The notes under the pieces are model-generated. The model saw only the letters and a program-made list of their open reading frames with translations, was not told the DNA's origin and did not search any database. DNA of 64,000 bases from Turritopsis dohrnii (lineage: Eukaryota > Cnidaria > Hydrozoa > Anthoathecata > Oceaniidae): positions 992,001 through 1,056,000 of the forward strand of contig BQMF02000028.1 of NCBI GenBank assembly GCA_027922465.2, in the 5' to 3' direction. Position numbers and translations under genes: made by a program. The first letter of the stretch is position 1. The number at the start of each line of letters is the position of its first letter. This document shows, one piece after another, positions 43,935 to 55,533 of the stretch.

Positions 43935-45936
43935 AAGGAAGTAAACTTACTAAAAGAATCTTCATCTTCAGTCCACTTTTCGAACTCCGATATTATTGGT
44001 TTCACAGCAGATATATGTTGGCATAAATTTGAATTAAAACCTGTACACAATTATAACTATAACATTGCAGTAGATAAACAATCCATTTTACACTGACTGT
44101 CCAACAGCTGAAGACAATCAGTGATACTAATTCAGATACATACGAAAACAACCAATTCCTTAATACCACAGTTATCTTATTAGTATTCATCAATCTTCAT
44201 TGATTTCTTAAATAACACAATTAAGTGTTATATAACATATACCAAGTTGAGTATAGTCAGTCATTATGTCTAAAGCATTGATAAAATTGAGTTCCTCTGG
44301 ATCACAGGAACAACCATAAAGCCATGAATTTTCAGCATCCTTTTTCAATATACTTTTCTGTATCATTATTATTTTGTTCAACCAGAACACAAATTTCATT
44401 GGCTTACTTGTTACATAACTTTTGTTAATGACATACAAATAACAAAAATGCACTTGCTTTCAATCTCATTCTGATGCCATCAAAGTCTGGAATAATAACT
44501 TTAATATAATGGTCATCAATTGGCATAATTTCCTTACATTTTCTAATTTCAATTTCGTATGCAACAGAGGAGTCAAGCCTGATATTCACCTGAAATTTTA
44601 AGTACTTACTTAAGTATTTAAATGATATACTTTTTTTTAAACAAATTCAAAATATCAGGAGACATACAGAAAATCTATGTCCAAGGCTGTTATGACCAGT
44701 TTCAAAGTTTTGGGAAACTTCTGGTGTATCCTCACACAATACAGTCTAAAACGTAAAACAATATTAAAATACATAGCAATTAAATCCAAAATTCATCATA
44801 ATGATGAAGAATGTTAACCTATGGACATACTGAATAGAAACTATCAATACTTGTGTCTTCATTATTGTGAACATTCACACTATTATTGGATTCCAAAATC
44901 TGAAAATGTGTTATCATATCAAAATGTTATCATGTATTTAAATTTGATAAGCATAATAATTTTCAACTAAAACAAATCCTTGCTGATCACCAACTATGTT
45001 GTCATCTTCAGTTGTAAGCTCCAATAATTTTGTTATTGTGATGTCTAATTTTCATTGTGCTAGTTTGTGCAGAATGGTGTGAAGTATGTTGAACTCTTGA
45101 AACGGACATGGTGGAAGACCTTAACATAAATTCATGGGAACATTTTATTGAATTAACATTTTTTATTTAGTCAATTATATTCAAATAATTATCCAAAGAA
45201 TTTAGTTGATACAGAACAAACAGTATTGTTTGGAATAAAATATGAATTTTTTCATCCTCCTAAGAGCAACTTAGTCCAACAAAACTGATCCTTTTAAATA
45301 TATACCTTAGATAACCTTTTGGTTAGCATTAAAGTATTATAACAACATTGGTTTGAATAATAAATCTTTTATGTACATAAATATAGTTTTCACTTTATTA
45401 ATCTTTTATGTTACATAAAAGTTACATTTATGTTACAACTGGTAGCCTTGTGGTAGAGTGCTCGCTTCCTGTTTGGGAGGTCGCGGGTTCAATCCCCGAC
45501 CGAGTCATGCCAGCGACTATAACAGTGTGAATCAATCGTCTCTGCTTAGCACTCAGCGAGAGAGTAGGAATGATGTCTAGGGTGGTTGTCTAGTTAAGCG
45601 GTTCCTTTATTACAGCTTCCGTAGCCCAGTTGGGGGCTTTAAATGATCTAGGACCTCCTTCGCAGGACCCTCATTGATAACAGTACCTTACAGAACTGAA
45701 GAGGCTATTCTGGGTAAACATTCGTAAATAAATAAATAAATATATGGTTTAATAAACAACAGTAAGTCACAAATAATTTTCCATGACTTAGAATTGGAAA
45801 GTTTGTGTACATACCTTTTCTTAAGAGCATTATGCTCATTGACTGCTGCATTCAAAATGGGCATCCTGACTAGAACTGATGAATATTCTTTAGCTAACTG
45901 CTCAACACATACTGGCACAAGAAATCCTAATTTCAT
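43935..45936 (-). CDS. Unrecognised spliced gene (minus strand)
   Basis: Several pieces with GT..AG borders read in the same direction: a probable first exon 45936-45815 (MKLGFLVPVCVEQLAKEYSS.., ends before GTATGT), small exons near 45040-44990 (LLELTTEDDNIVGD), 44890-44830 (ILESNNSVNVHNNED), 44750-44660 (TVLCEDTPEVSQNFE), 44590-44470 (VNIRLDSSVAYEIEIRKC) and 44400-44220 (SWLYGCSCDPEELNFINALD), plus 44040-43950. The protein would be acidic and of unknown function. A SINE (45432-45745) lies in the first intron. It could be a host gene or the accessory gene of a transposon; joins are inferred, not proved. Confidence 0.4.
45432..45745 (+). repeat. tRNA-derived SINE with AAAT tail
   Basis: The head has an A box (TAGCCTTGTGGTAGAGTG, 45443-45460) and a B box (GGTTCAATCCC, 45487-45497), with the acceptor end CCGAGTC preserved. 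A body of about 220 bp follows, then (AAAT)n near 45725-45740. The head begins ACTGGTAGC as does the SINE at 18973, but the bodies differ. Confidence 0.75.
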
Positions 45937-46140
45937 TTTTCCTTTCTACTTTCCCTTAGTTTTTTGGAGGCATTTTAATGATATGATTCTGTATGTAACA
46001 AAGTTGTTTTAGCAACATAAAGTACACCTATAATACACTTAAACAACCTGCTCAACAACTTATAACTGATCTTGAATGTCTAAACATTCAGAAATGAACA
46101 CCCATAAGTTAAAATATTGGTAAACAAATGTGTTAAACAT

Positions 46141-46269
46141 TACTGGTATCCCAGGTAAAAACCTTTACCACTTCAAATTCTTTTGTGAGTTAAGTAGCTT
46201 AATGTTTCTGTTTTTGATGGGAGATGGAAAATCGAATCATATTGTTGAAAGAAAAAGATCATTATATTA
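46141..46269 (-). mobile_element. Helitron 3' end fragment, minus strand
   Basis: On the minus strand it reads GGTAAAGG..CCTTTACC-type hairpin, then TGGGATACCAG and T, similar to the hairpin plus CTAG of the other Helitrons but with CCAG instead of CTAG. It is truncated after about 130 bp by the start of the coding Helitron at 46270. Confidence 0.5.
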
Positions 46270-46455
46270 TCTACTTATACTAATTCGCAATGTGTGTAAC
46301 ACATTTAACTTAGAGAGTGTTTTGTTTTTGTTTTTTTAATGGTCAAAATCTTCTTAATCGTGGTCATATAGCGGCAGTTCGACCAGTGAAGAAACCCTCA
46401 AAATGCCTATTTTTTAACATTTGTTTTGACACGTGATTGCCGTTTCACAGTTTTT

Positions 46456-46960
46456 AAGCCGGTTTTCCACTAGGCGTTTTAGAACGCGCTGAGCGAGGCG
46501 GCTTTTGTTTTTTCAGTATGAAATCCGCTGAAACCGGTCCGCTCAGCGCGTTTTTAAAAGTCGACTTCAATCCGACTTCAACGCGCGTTCTTAAGGCGTG
46601 AACCAATCAAAATGCAGCATGTGATGTAAACAAACTTTCTCAAAGGCATGGTTTCGTTCTAAAATATCGGGAAAAAAGTTCACTATCAATCCAACTAATT
46701 TTTTTTATTTTTTTTTTTATCATTTGTTTATATTTTTATTAATTGCTTTTTAGTAACCAACTTGAAATGAATTGATAATAATAATGATAGTGTTCATCTT
46801 TAATTTTTCTGTTTATACTTTTAGACACTCTTTTTCAACTCATCTTTGCAAGTGGAAATTGAATAAAAACGTGCGTAGCGGATTAATTAGCGGCCATTGT
46901 CTTAAAAACAATATCCGCCTCGCTCAGCGCGTTCTGAAACGCCTAGTGGAAAACCGCCTT
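46456..46960. mobile_element. MITE with ~45-bp inverted repeats in the Helitron 5' region
   Basis: The left arm GGTTTTCCACTAGGCGTTTT with following AGAACGCGCTGAGCGAGGCGG recurs inverted at the right end (about 46914-46958). Removing about 505 bp restores a Helitron sequence like that at 3194-3215 (..GTTTT, then ATTGGTTGCC). The target duplication is within a T-rich run and not certain. A 47-bp repeat of this length is long for a MITE. Confidence 0.75.
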
Positions 46961-47534
46961 TATTGGTTGCCAAAATCGGATAAACCAAAGCAACCAATTC
47001 GTTTGAGAAAGTAAACAAATTAAGTCTTTATTCAGTGCGGTTACGCTTGAGAAAAAATAAACAATACGAATAAACAATCGCAATTGTCTGTATATAGTTA
47101 TCAATCAAATTAATAGCAAGTTCACCAGTTCATTATAAAGTTCATCAGTTTATCGAAAGCGAAAGAATTACGTAACGAGGGAATAATTGTGTTTATTATT
47201 TTAAAGATGGCAAACTCCACGAAGATTTTTCCAAGCTGACCTAAGAGACCTATTGACTCTATTATTATTCACATTAGGTTATTGCTGTTCATTGCTGTCC
47301 TGTGTAGTAGAAAGAAAGATAGATAGATAGGTTTATAACCTACACGTTGTTTGTTTGTGTTGTTCATGATCACATCAATAATCAGTTTTCAGAGTGTCAG
47401 TTAATCAGTTTATCAAGTTCAATTTTTATTTTCGCTTTCCCCTAGGTTGTTTAGCTCTCTGTTTGCTGCTATTGACCCTACATTACTAATTTGTAGAAAG
47501 AAAGGTTTGTTTTCGCTTCCACCAGGTTTTGTAG

Positions 47535-48107
47535 GTGCTTTTTTTCTTCACTGGGGGTGGTTATATTCCTTTCTTCTATTGTTTGTGTTTATGTTTGATT
47601 TTGATGTTTAATATAAGAGGCACTAATATTATTCCTGGCTTCCAAGCAGTTTTTAGGAATGGTCAGTTTGTTTTGCAGCCTCCTGATCAACAGCAAATGC
47701 GCTCTGTTATTCAGCATAGGCATGCTAATGAGGATGTAGCTGAAGCAAGGCGCCAACAGCTTCAGGCAAATAACATCCAACCATTATTAGAAAATGAGAG
47801 GCTTAGAATCAACAATACTCAAAGGCAAGTTGATTATCGTCAAGGTGAAGAGCCAGGTGAAAGAATAGCCAGACGAAATGAGAATGCACAATGTATGAGG
47901 GCTAGGCGTGCTGTTCAACGGAATGCATTGAATCGAGCTGCTCGACAAGACCAAATGCCTGAGCTACATTATCTTGGTGCCATGGACAAGGTGTGTCAGT
48001 TTTGTGGTGCCAAGATGTTTACTGACGAGAACAATGTTAAGTGTTGCCACCAAGGTAAAGTTCATTTAGATGGCATTTATTATCCTGATGATCTTAAAGA
48101 TCTTTAG
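47535..48107 (+). pseudogene. Helitron protein, N-terminal region
   Basis: The residues HYLGAMDKVCQFCGAKMF, after a Gln/Arg-rich stretch, are typical of the Helitron N-terminus: a short Cys-containing motif (CQFCGA) ahead of the Rep region. The frame ends at 48107. A few codons after the stop, another frame begins with NIRKFNSSVTFALMGAK, also typical. Confidence 0.75.
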
Positions 48108-48109
48108 TA

Positions 48110-48527
48110 GGTGATTCTAATCATTCAAAGAACTTTCAAGAAAATATTCGAAAGTTCAATAGTTCGGTTACTTTTGCTTTGATGGGTGCAAAATTGGTTG
48201 TGCTACAAGGTCGTGGTCCGTGGTTGTATTAATGGCCAGGTATGTCACAGAACAGGTAATTTACACCCACCACCGGGTATTCCTCCATCCTTTGGTCAGT
48301 TATATATCTATGGTGGTATGGATGTGTTCAATGAGAGAATGGCAATACCAGAAAATCGAGGTTGTTGTCCCGAAGTCATGCAAACTTTGCAAGACATTAT
48401 TTTAAGGGAGTGTCCTTTTGCAGCTGCTTACAAACACATGGGTGAGGTAGAGGCAGAGGAATTTCAACTTGCAAACTTGCAAAATCGTCGGCCATCTGAG
48501 GTAAATGGAATATATGATGAAAAGTAA
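48110..48527 (+). pseudogene. Helitron_like_N region, part 1
   Basis: After a frameshift near 48230 the frame gives QVCHRTGNLHPPPGIPPSFG and QLYIYGGMDV, then RECPFAAAYKHMGEVE, which are familiar Helitron motifs ahead of the Rep domain. It ends at a GTAAAT donor at about 48500, and an acceptor TTTTCCAG follows near 48580, suggesting a short intron of about 80 bp. Confidence 0.7.
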
Positions 48528-48580
48528 TAATTAAAAATCTTTGAAGTGATATTTACAGATCATTGCTATTGTTTTCCAGT

Positions 48581-49016
48581 TCAGAATGCATTTGAGAAGT
48601 GGTGGTGACCGGCGTCGATACAATCTACCTCACCATGATGAAGTAGCTGCTGTTTTTGTTGGTGAAGATGGTGCACCACCATTGGCTCGGGACATAGTTG
48701 TTTACCCTCGAGATAGACCATTGCAGGATTTGCCTGTGCATTCGCCTCATCTCGATCCAATGGTATATCCTGTATTTTTTCAAGAGGCGAGTTGGGTTGG
48801 AGTTCCGACATTCCTCATGTAGCAGAATATCAAACAGGCCGGCATTGTCGTACTACTATGTCGCAGTATTATACTTATAGGTTTGCATTTAGAGATGCTT
48901 TAAGTCCCATTTTAAAAGGTAAAAGATTACTTCAACAATATGCTGTAGATTGTTACTGCAAAGTTGAATCTGACCGTCTTAATTATATTCGTTAAAACCA
49001 GGCCAATTTCCGTGTT
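48581..49016 (+). pseudogene. Helitron_like_N region, part 2
   Basis: MHLRSGGDRRRYNLPHHDEV, AAVFVGEDGAPPLARDIVVY and DPMVYPVFF are typical of Helitron proteins. A frame change near 48800 moves to YQTGRHCRTTMSQYYTYRFA, which ends in a stop near 48995. The following text (ANFRVEQYQGLIDYLE) continues in the same phase. Confidence 0.7.
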
Positions 49017-49967
49017 GAGCAATATCAAGGGCTCATTGATTATCTTGAAAATGTTGCAGAAAATCGTGGCCTTCATGCAGGCAGACCCGTTATTCTTCCC
49101 TCTTCCTTTCAGGGTGGTCCAAGGGCCATTCAACAGAATTATCAAGATGCTATGGTTATGGTAACTAAAATGGGCAAGCTGGATTTGTTTTGTACATTTA
49201 CGTCCAATCCGAAATGGAAGGAGATCACGGGAAACTTAGATAATGATCCTGCACATTATCGTCCGGACTTGATTACACGTGTTTTCAATTTGAAATTAGA
49301 AGTGCTTTTAAATAAAAATTGAGTTTTGGGAAAAGGCATTTCTCATTTGTATGTTATTGAATTTCAGAAACGTTCTTTACCTCATGCTCATATTCTTATC
49401 CATTTAGCACAAGAGGACAAACTACGTAATGCTGATGACATTGACAGCTTAATTTCTGCTGAAATACCAGATCCTGCACAGAAACCAGAACTTCATAATA
49501 TCATCAAGTCATGTATGAGTCATGGTCCCTGTGGGAATGCTAACCCTAATGCAGTTTGCATGGGAGATGATGGCAACTGCACCAAGGATTTTCCAAAGCG
49601 ATTTTGTGAAACAACCCAAATGAATGCAAATGGGTATCCACTCTATCGCAGACGTAACAATGGCTGTACTGTGAGGGTAAGAAATGTGGACTTAGATAAT
49701 CAATGGGTAGTTCCATACTGTCCGTGGTTATCCAAGAAGTATAATGCTCACATAAATTTGGAAGCATGTACCACGATCAGGAGTGTGAAATATCTCTTTA
49801 AATATGTTTACAAGGGACATGATCGTGCTAATGTGGAGATTAGTGAACGTTTGGAGCATGACGAAATAAAAACATTTCTGGATGCTCGATATGTCAGTGC
49901 CCCGAAGCATTATGGAGAATATTTGAGTTCTCTATGCATGAAAAATCACATACTATTAAGCGATTAG
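49017..49967 (+). pseudogene. Helitron Rep (HUH) nuclease domain
   Basis: Sequence ahead of the domain reads MGKLDLFCTFTSNPKWKEI. The HUH motif is LPHAHIL at about 49380 and the catalytic tyrosine region is SVKYLFKYVYKGHD near 49790, with two Tyr. Rep cleaves and joins single strands at the element ends. A TGA near 49320 and a shift near 49930 disrupt the frame; a second frame (49934-50422) continues. Confidence 0.85.
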
Positions 49968-50422
49968 CTGTTCATTTACCTGAACGCCATCAAGTTTATT
50001 TTAAAGCTGGTGAAGAGGAGGCAGCTGCTGAAGGGGCATTAAAGGATAGTCACTTGACAGCATGGTTTAATCTGAACGTAGACGATCCTGATGCACGGCG
50101 GTATCTTTACTCAGATATTCCGTATCATTATGTTTTTCATGATAAGGAAAAAAAATGGAAAAAACGAAAAAAGACATTAAAACCAATAGTTGCTCAGTTA
50201 TACAATTCTCGACCGTCAGAAGGAGAACGTTTTTTTCTACGAGTTTTGTTGTTACATCTTGCAGGTGCTACGTCTTTTGAGGATTTGCCTACTTTCAATG
50301 GAGTTGTTTACGACACATTCCGAGAAGCATGTATTGCCAGACGTCTTCTGCAAGATGATGCAGAATGGCACAATACATTGGAAGAGGCTTCAACTTTTCA
50401 AATGCCCCAACAGCTTAGATAA
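49934..50422 (+). pseudogene. Helitron Rep-helicase linker
   Basis: RLAVHLPERHQVYFKAG, LTAWFNLNVDDPDARRYLY and RPSEGERFFLRVLLLHLAG are conserved in Helitrons between Rep and helicase. A TAA at 50420 interrupts before LFVTILTHCEPSNPLELWN, which resumes in phase. Confidence 0.75.
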
Positions 50423-50437
50423 CTGTTTGTTACTATT

Positions 50438-51196
50438 TTGACTCACTGTGAGCCCTCCAATCCTCTTGAATTGTGGAATGCATTCAAGGGGAATTTGTGT
50501 GAAGACTACCTTCGAACATTGGCTGTTGCTCAAGCTGAGCAAAGGGTTTTGGGTTATATTGATAATGTCCTGAGACAATTTGGAATGACTTTAACACAGT
50601 TTAATCTTCCTGAATTGGTTCAACAGGTTGCCCAGGAAGAAGTTGATGTAAATATTTACATTGACAGGGCTGAACAGGTAAGGCCTTTGCTTAACGAACA
50701 GCAATTAGTTGTGGCAGACGCCATTTTGTCTGCAGTTTCGAATGTGCGTGATGGTTTAGCACAATTTGAAACGTTGTTTTACCTAGACGGACCGCCAGGT
50801 ACAGGTAAGACTTTTACATATAACTATGTTATTGCAGCATGCAGAGCCAGAGGTTGGAAAGTTGCTACTGCTGCGTATACAGGTATTGCAGCCACCTTAC
50901 TGTCTGGTGGTTGTACATTGCATTCATTATTTCCTTTGCCTGTTCCTGTTTTAGAAAATAGCGTATGTAATATAACACCAGCATCGAAACATGCAGAATA
51001 CCTTCGAAGTGTCGACCTGTTTCTGATTGATGAAGCAACTATGGTTTCTACACACATTTTCCATGCTGTGGACAGATTACTCAAGGATATTTGTGGCAGT
51101 GATGCACTTTTTGGTGGCAAGTTTCTTTTGTGGGGCTGGAGATTTTCGTCAGTGTTTGCCCGTTGTGATAAAGGGAAAACCAACCGATGTTATTGA
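50438..51196 (+). pseudogene. Helitron PIF1-like helicase, first part
   Basis: It contains Walker A (GPPGTGKTF) at about 50790, motif Ia (AYTGIAATLL) and Walker B (FLIDEATM) at about 51030. The expected GGDFRQ box is broken by a single-base frameshift: this frame reads WGWRFSS, while the parallel frame 51027-51538 holds GDFRQCLPV. The helicase unwinds donor DNA during rolling-circle transposition. Confidence 0.85.
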
Positions 51197-51538
51197 AGTT
51201 TGCTTGACCAGTTCTGTGTTATGGGCATCAGTGGCAAAATACTCTCTCACTGAAAATATGAGAGCTAGACCGGAAGAGCGAGAATTCTGTACTTGGCTGT
51301 TACAACTGGGCAACGGTGAACTTCCAACGAAACAAAGCGAACCTGCTAAAGGTTCCATTGAAATTCCTGATTGTTGTCTTGTTCCTAAAGAAACTTCGAT
51401 TATATCTGTGATGTACGATGGACTGGAGCCTCACGAATATGCTACCACAGCCATTGTGACTCCGACAAATGACCAATCATTGATCATTAATAATGAGGTG
51501 TTGGACAGACTGCCTGGAGACGCAGTTTGCTATTACAG
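51118..51538 (+). pseudogene. Helitron helicase, second part
   Basis: The helicase continues with GDFRQCLPV, SLTENMRA and TPTNDQSLIINNEVLDRLPG. The text ends AVCYYS at the insertion point of the hAT-like element. The downstream half begins [13 protein letters not shown] at 54528, in frame once one TACAG copy is ignored. Confidence 0.8.
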
Positions 51539-54527
51539 CAGGGGCGGATCTAGGATTTTTTTCTACCAGGTGCGAATGTTCAAAATAAAATAGTGAATGC
51601 CTAAACCTCGCCCCCCACCATGGTTGGGGGGCAAAGAAAATTTTCGAGTCTGAATCGTCTAAAAACGCTATTTCGTGCTATTTCGAGGGTAAAAAAACGA
51701 AGTGGAAATTTCAATTTCTCTTGAATAAAAACAAACTACAAATCGTAATAATATAGATGGTTCGATGTTGTTTTATTTTCATTTTCACATTTTCCTCTTT
51801 ATGCAAATGAAGAAAGCAGAACATTAGATTTCTCCACCACCAAACCTATAAAAGGAAATATATTTTCATAGAAATAATGAACAATGGCATGGAAAACAGC
51901 ACTGTTTCTGCCAATATGAGGCGTCATGAGCACAACTAGGTTAATGCAATAGTGTAATTACCAGTTGTGGACAGCACAATATTAAGATTGATAAATATTA
52001 ACACCACATTGACATTACACATAGCCACACTTAAATAAACAAGTCATGTCCTCAGAGATGCTAATCATATTTGGCCTCTCATGCTCTCAATGTCAGTTTT
52101 CAATATTTTCTTCTCAATATTTTCACATAAAATGAAAAGGAAAATCATGATCAATTCATACAGATGAACTCCAAAATGGGGTACACTGTTAGACATTGTA
52201 AATCTAATTCTCATTCTTCTATTATCAAGTACAGTGTTTCAATGTACAGTTTTTGAATACACCATAACTAGTCTTTTACAGCCAGAACTAAGTTGATAGT
52301 TTGTAATAAGAATTAAAAAAAAGTAAAATATCCAAGGAATCTTGCAAAAGATTGGTGATGTGTAAATATGAGATCAATTTATATGATGCATATCCAATAT
52401 GTATCTTAAGGCTAGGGTAATGGTAAAATGGTAAATTATAGCATTAAGGTTAGTAACTCAAATAAAGTCTATGCTCGATAACCGCTTTCACAGATACCTC
52501 CATTGAATGCTTACTTATTTACCTGAGTTATTCTTAACAAAAATTAATAACTATAATAATGGTTATGATTAATTATGAAAGTTCTCTGTGAACAACAAAA
52601 TTTAACCTTCCAGAAAAAACAATATACAAGGGAGACAAAAAGGTACATCCAAGGATAGAGAATATTATATAAACTAAGAAAACAAATAAAACCATGCATA
52701 TTAAAAATATCTGTTTTGGGAAAATTATATAATTTTTTGGTTTGAAAGCAAAACAGTATATATGTCAGTTGAAGAAATAATAATAACCATATTTGGTTTA
52801 AAATATGAAAAAGAATAACTTCAAATTTTTCAGCAGAACTACTACAAAAAGTGGAACATGAAGGTAATTTAGCATGATTAGTTGTTAATGTAATGAATGT
52901 TACCAGAAGCTTAAACGTTTTTTCTAACTGAGATCAAAACTTAATCTGATGATGACCTCTGGAAATATTGTGAAATGAAATAAAATACCTTTTCGATCTC
53001 AGAAAAAACATTTAAACTTTACCTAGCATTTTATTGTCGTATGCCTGAAACGATATGTTTACATTTTTCATTGTCTACCTGAATTTTGAAATTTATCCCA
53101 TTACATAAATTTTTAGGGATACAAACACATTAATGTTTCCCCCTAGTCTTAAGTGAATTACCATGAAGAGTATACAGCAGTTTAATTTTCCCAGTTGATG
53201 TAGTTTAAGTTCTGGGAGCAAAAAGACTCTCCCATAGACATCTGCAAGAAAGAGCAGAAGAGACCCACAGTCAGGTACAACACCCTGTATTATTTCAGTT
53301 AATAATTGAAGAAAGTCTCCAATCTAACATTAAACCAACCCAACATGAATACAACATGAACAGCTTTTTTACATGCAACAACTTTACATATATACATTCA
53401 TGAAAAGGATAGTTATGATCGTTAACAGATAAAGAACAGTCAAGAACAGTTCGAAAACTTCTAAAAGAATCTCACCTCTTGTTGATGTTGTTGATTTTCA
53501 GAAAAAGTTTACTCGAAACAGGATATGTAACGCATAGTGTGATGAATTAAGAAGTAACTCCAAGCACAATAAAATTCTCACATCATCAAATAAATTGTCA
53601 CCAACAAGAGCATCTGAAAAGTCAATTTACATCCTGTTGTATCCGAACTGAAATAAAATAAACAGCCAGCCATCTTTAATTTTAGAAATGAAAAGAAACC
53701 ACAAATTCCTTTATCAAAACAGATAAAAAAAATCAAATACATCATACACAAAATCAAATTATTCTATTCAAATTAAACAAATCCTTTACCTTAGCCATCA
53801 ACCTCTGCTCAACTGGTAAAAATTTCGATGCACATTGTACATCAAAAAAAGACTTGTTTAAACTGGCAAAGTTCGCCAGATTTCCACAATCCTACATAAT
53901 CAAAACATTGTGACTCATCTGTGCCGACAACTTTGTTATCAAATCTTCGTAAATCGCTTATATATAACAATCATTGCTATCAAACGCAGCTTTCACCTTC
54001 CAAACCTACTACGATTAAGAATTCACTGCACGAGGGAGGGCGATAAGCTTGACCTATTTGCAAAAACTATAGTCTGGAAGACAAAGCACCAATCGGTCCA
54101 AAAACACACGGTCAAAAGTCACTTATCCAAAACTACAAGTGAAATTTTAACCGAGGCTTGATAGGTCAATTGTCTAGCAATCTATTGTTTTCAAGATTTT
54201 AAGCCAATGGAATGCGTTAAAATGCAGTGGCTTCGAAAACTCAAAGTGGGCAACATGGTCCTTAGCCTACTCGCTTATGTACGATTTCCAAAGTTTAATT
54301 CAGCTGGAAAAATCGTTTATTGATCTGAGACTATCGAAAAATGAGTGTTCAAAAAGTATGGACTGTGTTTCATGACGTATCACTTCTCAAGGCTAATTCC
54401 CGTGAAGATTTGATCGGCACGGCGTGTGCAACAGCTAAGAACTAAATTGCGCTCGTTTAAAATTTTTGATTTGATTTGATTTTACCAGGTCGGTCGACCA
54501 ATCTGACCACCCTTGGATCCGCCCCTG
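51539..54527. mobile_element. hAT-like element inserted in the Helitron helicase
   Basis: The inverted ends CAGGGGCGGATCTAGG and CCTTGGATCCGCCCCTG are similar to hAT termini (CAGRGGCGGATC type). Flanks repeat TACAG on each side (51534-51538, 54528-54532), so the duplication appears to be 5 bp rather than the usual 8. It is 2989 bp long, with no recognisable transposase frame, so non-autonomous or eroded. It includes a hammerhead-like foldback near 52950. Confidence 0.75.
52908..53022 (+). ncRNA. Hammerhead-like foldback inside the hAT-like element
   Basis: The core CTGATGA (52946-52952) and GAAA elements are enclosed by inverted arms (AACGTTTTTTCT..CTGAGATC at 52914-52935 and GATCTCAGAAAAAACATTT at 52995-53013), which would form a long stem I. 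The region between lacks a clearly paired stem II. Confidence 0.4.
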
Positions 54528-55085
54528 TACAGTGCTGATGAAGTGGTGTGTGACGAAGAAGAAGAGCAGCAAAACTATCCGGTTGATTTTCTGAATATTA
54601 TTACACCATCCGGTATGCCTCCACATTGTTTGAAACTTAAAGTTGGGGCTATTATTATGCTTTTGAGGAATCTGAACATCAGGAAGGGTCTCTGCAATGG
54701 CACCCGCTTGATTGTTCGTGAATTGTCGCATAACTTTATTAAGGCTGAAGTTTTGACAGGGTCAGCAGTTGGGGAGCTGATTTTTATACCTAGAGTACAA
54801 TTGTCACCATCCGACACAGGTATGCCTTTTGTATTGAAGCACAGACAACTTCCTATTCGGTTGGCATACTCTTTTACTATTAGCAAAAGCCAAGGTCAAA
54901 CGTTTGATAAAATTGGTTTGTTTTTGCAGGAACCGTGTTTTTCCCATGGACAGTTCAATGTTGCCTGTTCAAGGGCAAAAGCATTAGGTAATGTTAAAAT
55001 CAAAGTTGCCGGTACGGGTAAGCAAGGTTATATTAATGGAAAGATGTATACTCAAAATGTTGTCTTTCCACAGGTGTTGCTGTGA
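54528..55085 (+). pseudogene. Helitron helicase, C-terminal part
   Basis: It contains [67 protein letters not shown] and [12 protein letters not shown], the final PIF1-family motifs. The stop is at 55083-55085. It marks the end of the coding region. Confidence 0.85.
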
Positions 55086-55533
55086 ATGTTGTGATTGTCG
55101 TGGCCTATTCGGTTACATAACAAAATAGCATAAATACATACAGTAGAGGCTACAGTTTTTTTATGGCTTTTTCTGTAGGTCAGCCACTGTTTGATGTTGT
55201 GGCTTATTATGAGTGTATTGTAAACATTTGGTGTGGCCACTGTTGAAATTGTTGTTGTTTAGCAACTTTGTACCTAATGAACAGTCTGTATGTTTTGACT
55301 TACGTTCTCGCCGTGTACTCCGTTACCATGAATTGTTCCTGAAGGAAACTTTGTGAACAGTTCATGAACCAAAAGTCAGGGCATGCTCCATATTATCTCT
55401 CCACGATTGTAACTTTTATTTTGTTTCATTTAGTGATATAAATAATAATTTGATATTATAATATGGGCGAACCAATGGATGTGTCGAGGTAAGACATTAG
55501 TTTTTTTTTAACTGTCTCGGAAAGGCATTAACC
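55086..55533. other. Stretch with no recognised gene
   Basis: 3' region following the Helitron helicase. A Helitron 3' hairpin was sought and not found. Confidence 0.4.

Larger units (their letters stand above)
46270..55085 (+). mobile_element. Coding Helitron (decayed), host of two later insertions
   Basis: The 5' end TCTACTTATACTAATTCGC follows A46269 and matches copy 1 (3026) for about 130 bp before a MITE interrupts it. It encodes a Rep nuclease with HUH motif and a PIF1-like helicase in several frames, the combination that defines autonomous Helitrons. The 3' terminus could not be located: no hairpin plus CTRR was found between 55085 and 55533. Several stops and shifts inactivate it. 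Confidence 0.82.

Noticed and set aside
45440..45510. A functional tRNA gene
   Set aside because: The acceptor stem is mismatched on the 5' side, the anticodon loop is ambiguous and a SINE body with an AAAT tail follows.
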